Assembly (NCBI GenBank): GCA_016875955.1
Contig: VGOH01000075.1
Location: forward strand, 1 to 6,152
DNA length: 6,152 bases
Reading direction: 5' to 3'
Source of the DNA: Chloroflexota bacterium
GTDB lineage: Bacteria > Chloroflexota > Dehalococcoidia > Dehalococcoidales > RBG-16-60-22
The notes below the pieces were generated by a model. That model was not told the DNA's origin, searched no databases, and worked only from the letters and a program-made list of their open reading frames with translations. Below are positions 5,882 to 6,152 of this stretch, piece after piece (the first letter of the stretch is position 1; every line of letters begins with the position of its first letter). The position numbers were made by a program, and so were the translations under genes.

Positions 5882-6152
5882 TCGGCACAGGTGCCAAAGA
5901 AGGCCAGATGCCGTATATCCGGTTCAAACTGGTAATCCTGACGCAGCACTTTCTTCAGGTCTTCCAGCACTGACTCGTCCAGGTCAACCACCCGGCCGCA
6001 CTCCTGGCAGACCAAGTGGTGATGATGGCCCTTGTCCGCCGGGTGATAGCGGACCCGTCCTCCACCAAGGTCGGTCTCCGTTACCAGGCCAAGCCGATGG
6101 AGCAGCTCCAGCGTCCGGTATACGGTGGATATATTGAGGTGGGGGTATCTGG
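5869..6152 (-). CDS. Fur-family metalloregulator, C-terminal part (5' end outside window)
   Basis: The last 93 residues of a Fur/Zur/PerR-type repressor are visible, ending with TAA at 5871-5869; about 40-50 N-terminal residues lie beyond the window. Visible residues 1-25 (RYPHLNISTVYRTLELLHRL followed by GLVTE) are the end of the winged-helix DNA-binding domain with the classic STVYRTL recognition helix. GGGRVRYHPADKGHHHHLVC follows, then the first structural-zinc pair CQEC (48-51). The dimerisation domain ends with the second pair CADC (88-91), just before the terminal Arg-Lys. The HHHH run at 42-45 supplies metal-sensing ligands. Residues alone do not separate Zur from Fur or PerR; the ZnuABC-like genes downstream favour a zinc or manganese sensor. 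The 81-base gap to the transporter has no hairpin terminator, so read-through and autoregulated co-expression are likely. Confidence 0.93.
   Translation of the reverse strand, partial: RYPHLNISTVYRTLELLHRLGLVTETDLGGGRVRYHPADKGHHHHLVCQECGRVVDLDESVLEDLKKVLRQDYQFEPDIRHLAFFGTCADCRK

Overview
The window holds two convergent gene groups from a bacterial chromosome of moderately high GC content. There are no RNA genes, mobile elements, CRISPR arrays or phage-like sequences. Genes are tightly packed, with several overlaps or gaps of only a few bases, and GTG and TTG starts appear. The gene content (Sec accessory protein, de novo NAD synthesis, Fur-controlled metal-type ABC uptake) is ordinary chromosomal content. 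The style of the proteins is compatible with an anaerobic lineage such as Dehalococcoidia (Chloroflexota), but this is a weak impression and no marker gene here settles it.

Left part, plus strand (1-2715): the 3' end of yajC, then nadB (L-aspartate oxidase) 3 bases later, then nadC (quinolinate phosphoribosyltransferase) 14 bases after that. NadB makes iminoaspartate, NadA (not in this window) would condense it with dihydroxyacetone phosphate to quinolinate, and NadC turns quinolinate into nicotinate mononucleotide. All diagnostic motifs of NadB and NadC are intact.

Right part, minus strand (6152 down to 2701): read in transcription order, the 3' end of a Fur-family metalloregulator, an 81-base AT-rich gap with a candidate operator, a TroA/ZnuA-like lipoprotein, an ABC-type ATPase, an ABC-3 (ZnuB/MntB-like) permease, and a small class I SAM-dependent methyltransferase whose start overlaps the permease stop by 8 bases. 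This looks like a metal-responsive uptake operon with a methyltransferase as its last member. The methyltransferase ends 15 bases inside the 3' end of nadC, so the two operons overlap tail to tail.

The most interesting points are all in the right-hand operon. First, the solute-binding protein keeps the TroA fold signature but, by eye, only the first of the four canonical metal ligands, inside an unusual CPGHFD motif. Second, a translationally coupled methyltransferase carries a CHTSC motif. Third, a perfect 8-2-8 palindrome, overlapped by a second dyad, lies directly upstream of the transporter. Together they suggest a variant uptake system whose cargo may not be plain zinc or manganese. That last step is inference.
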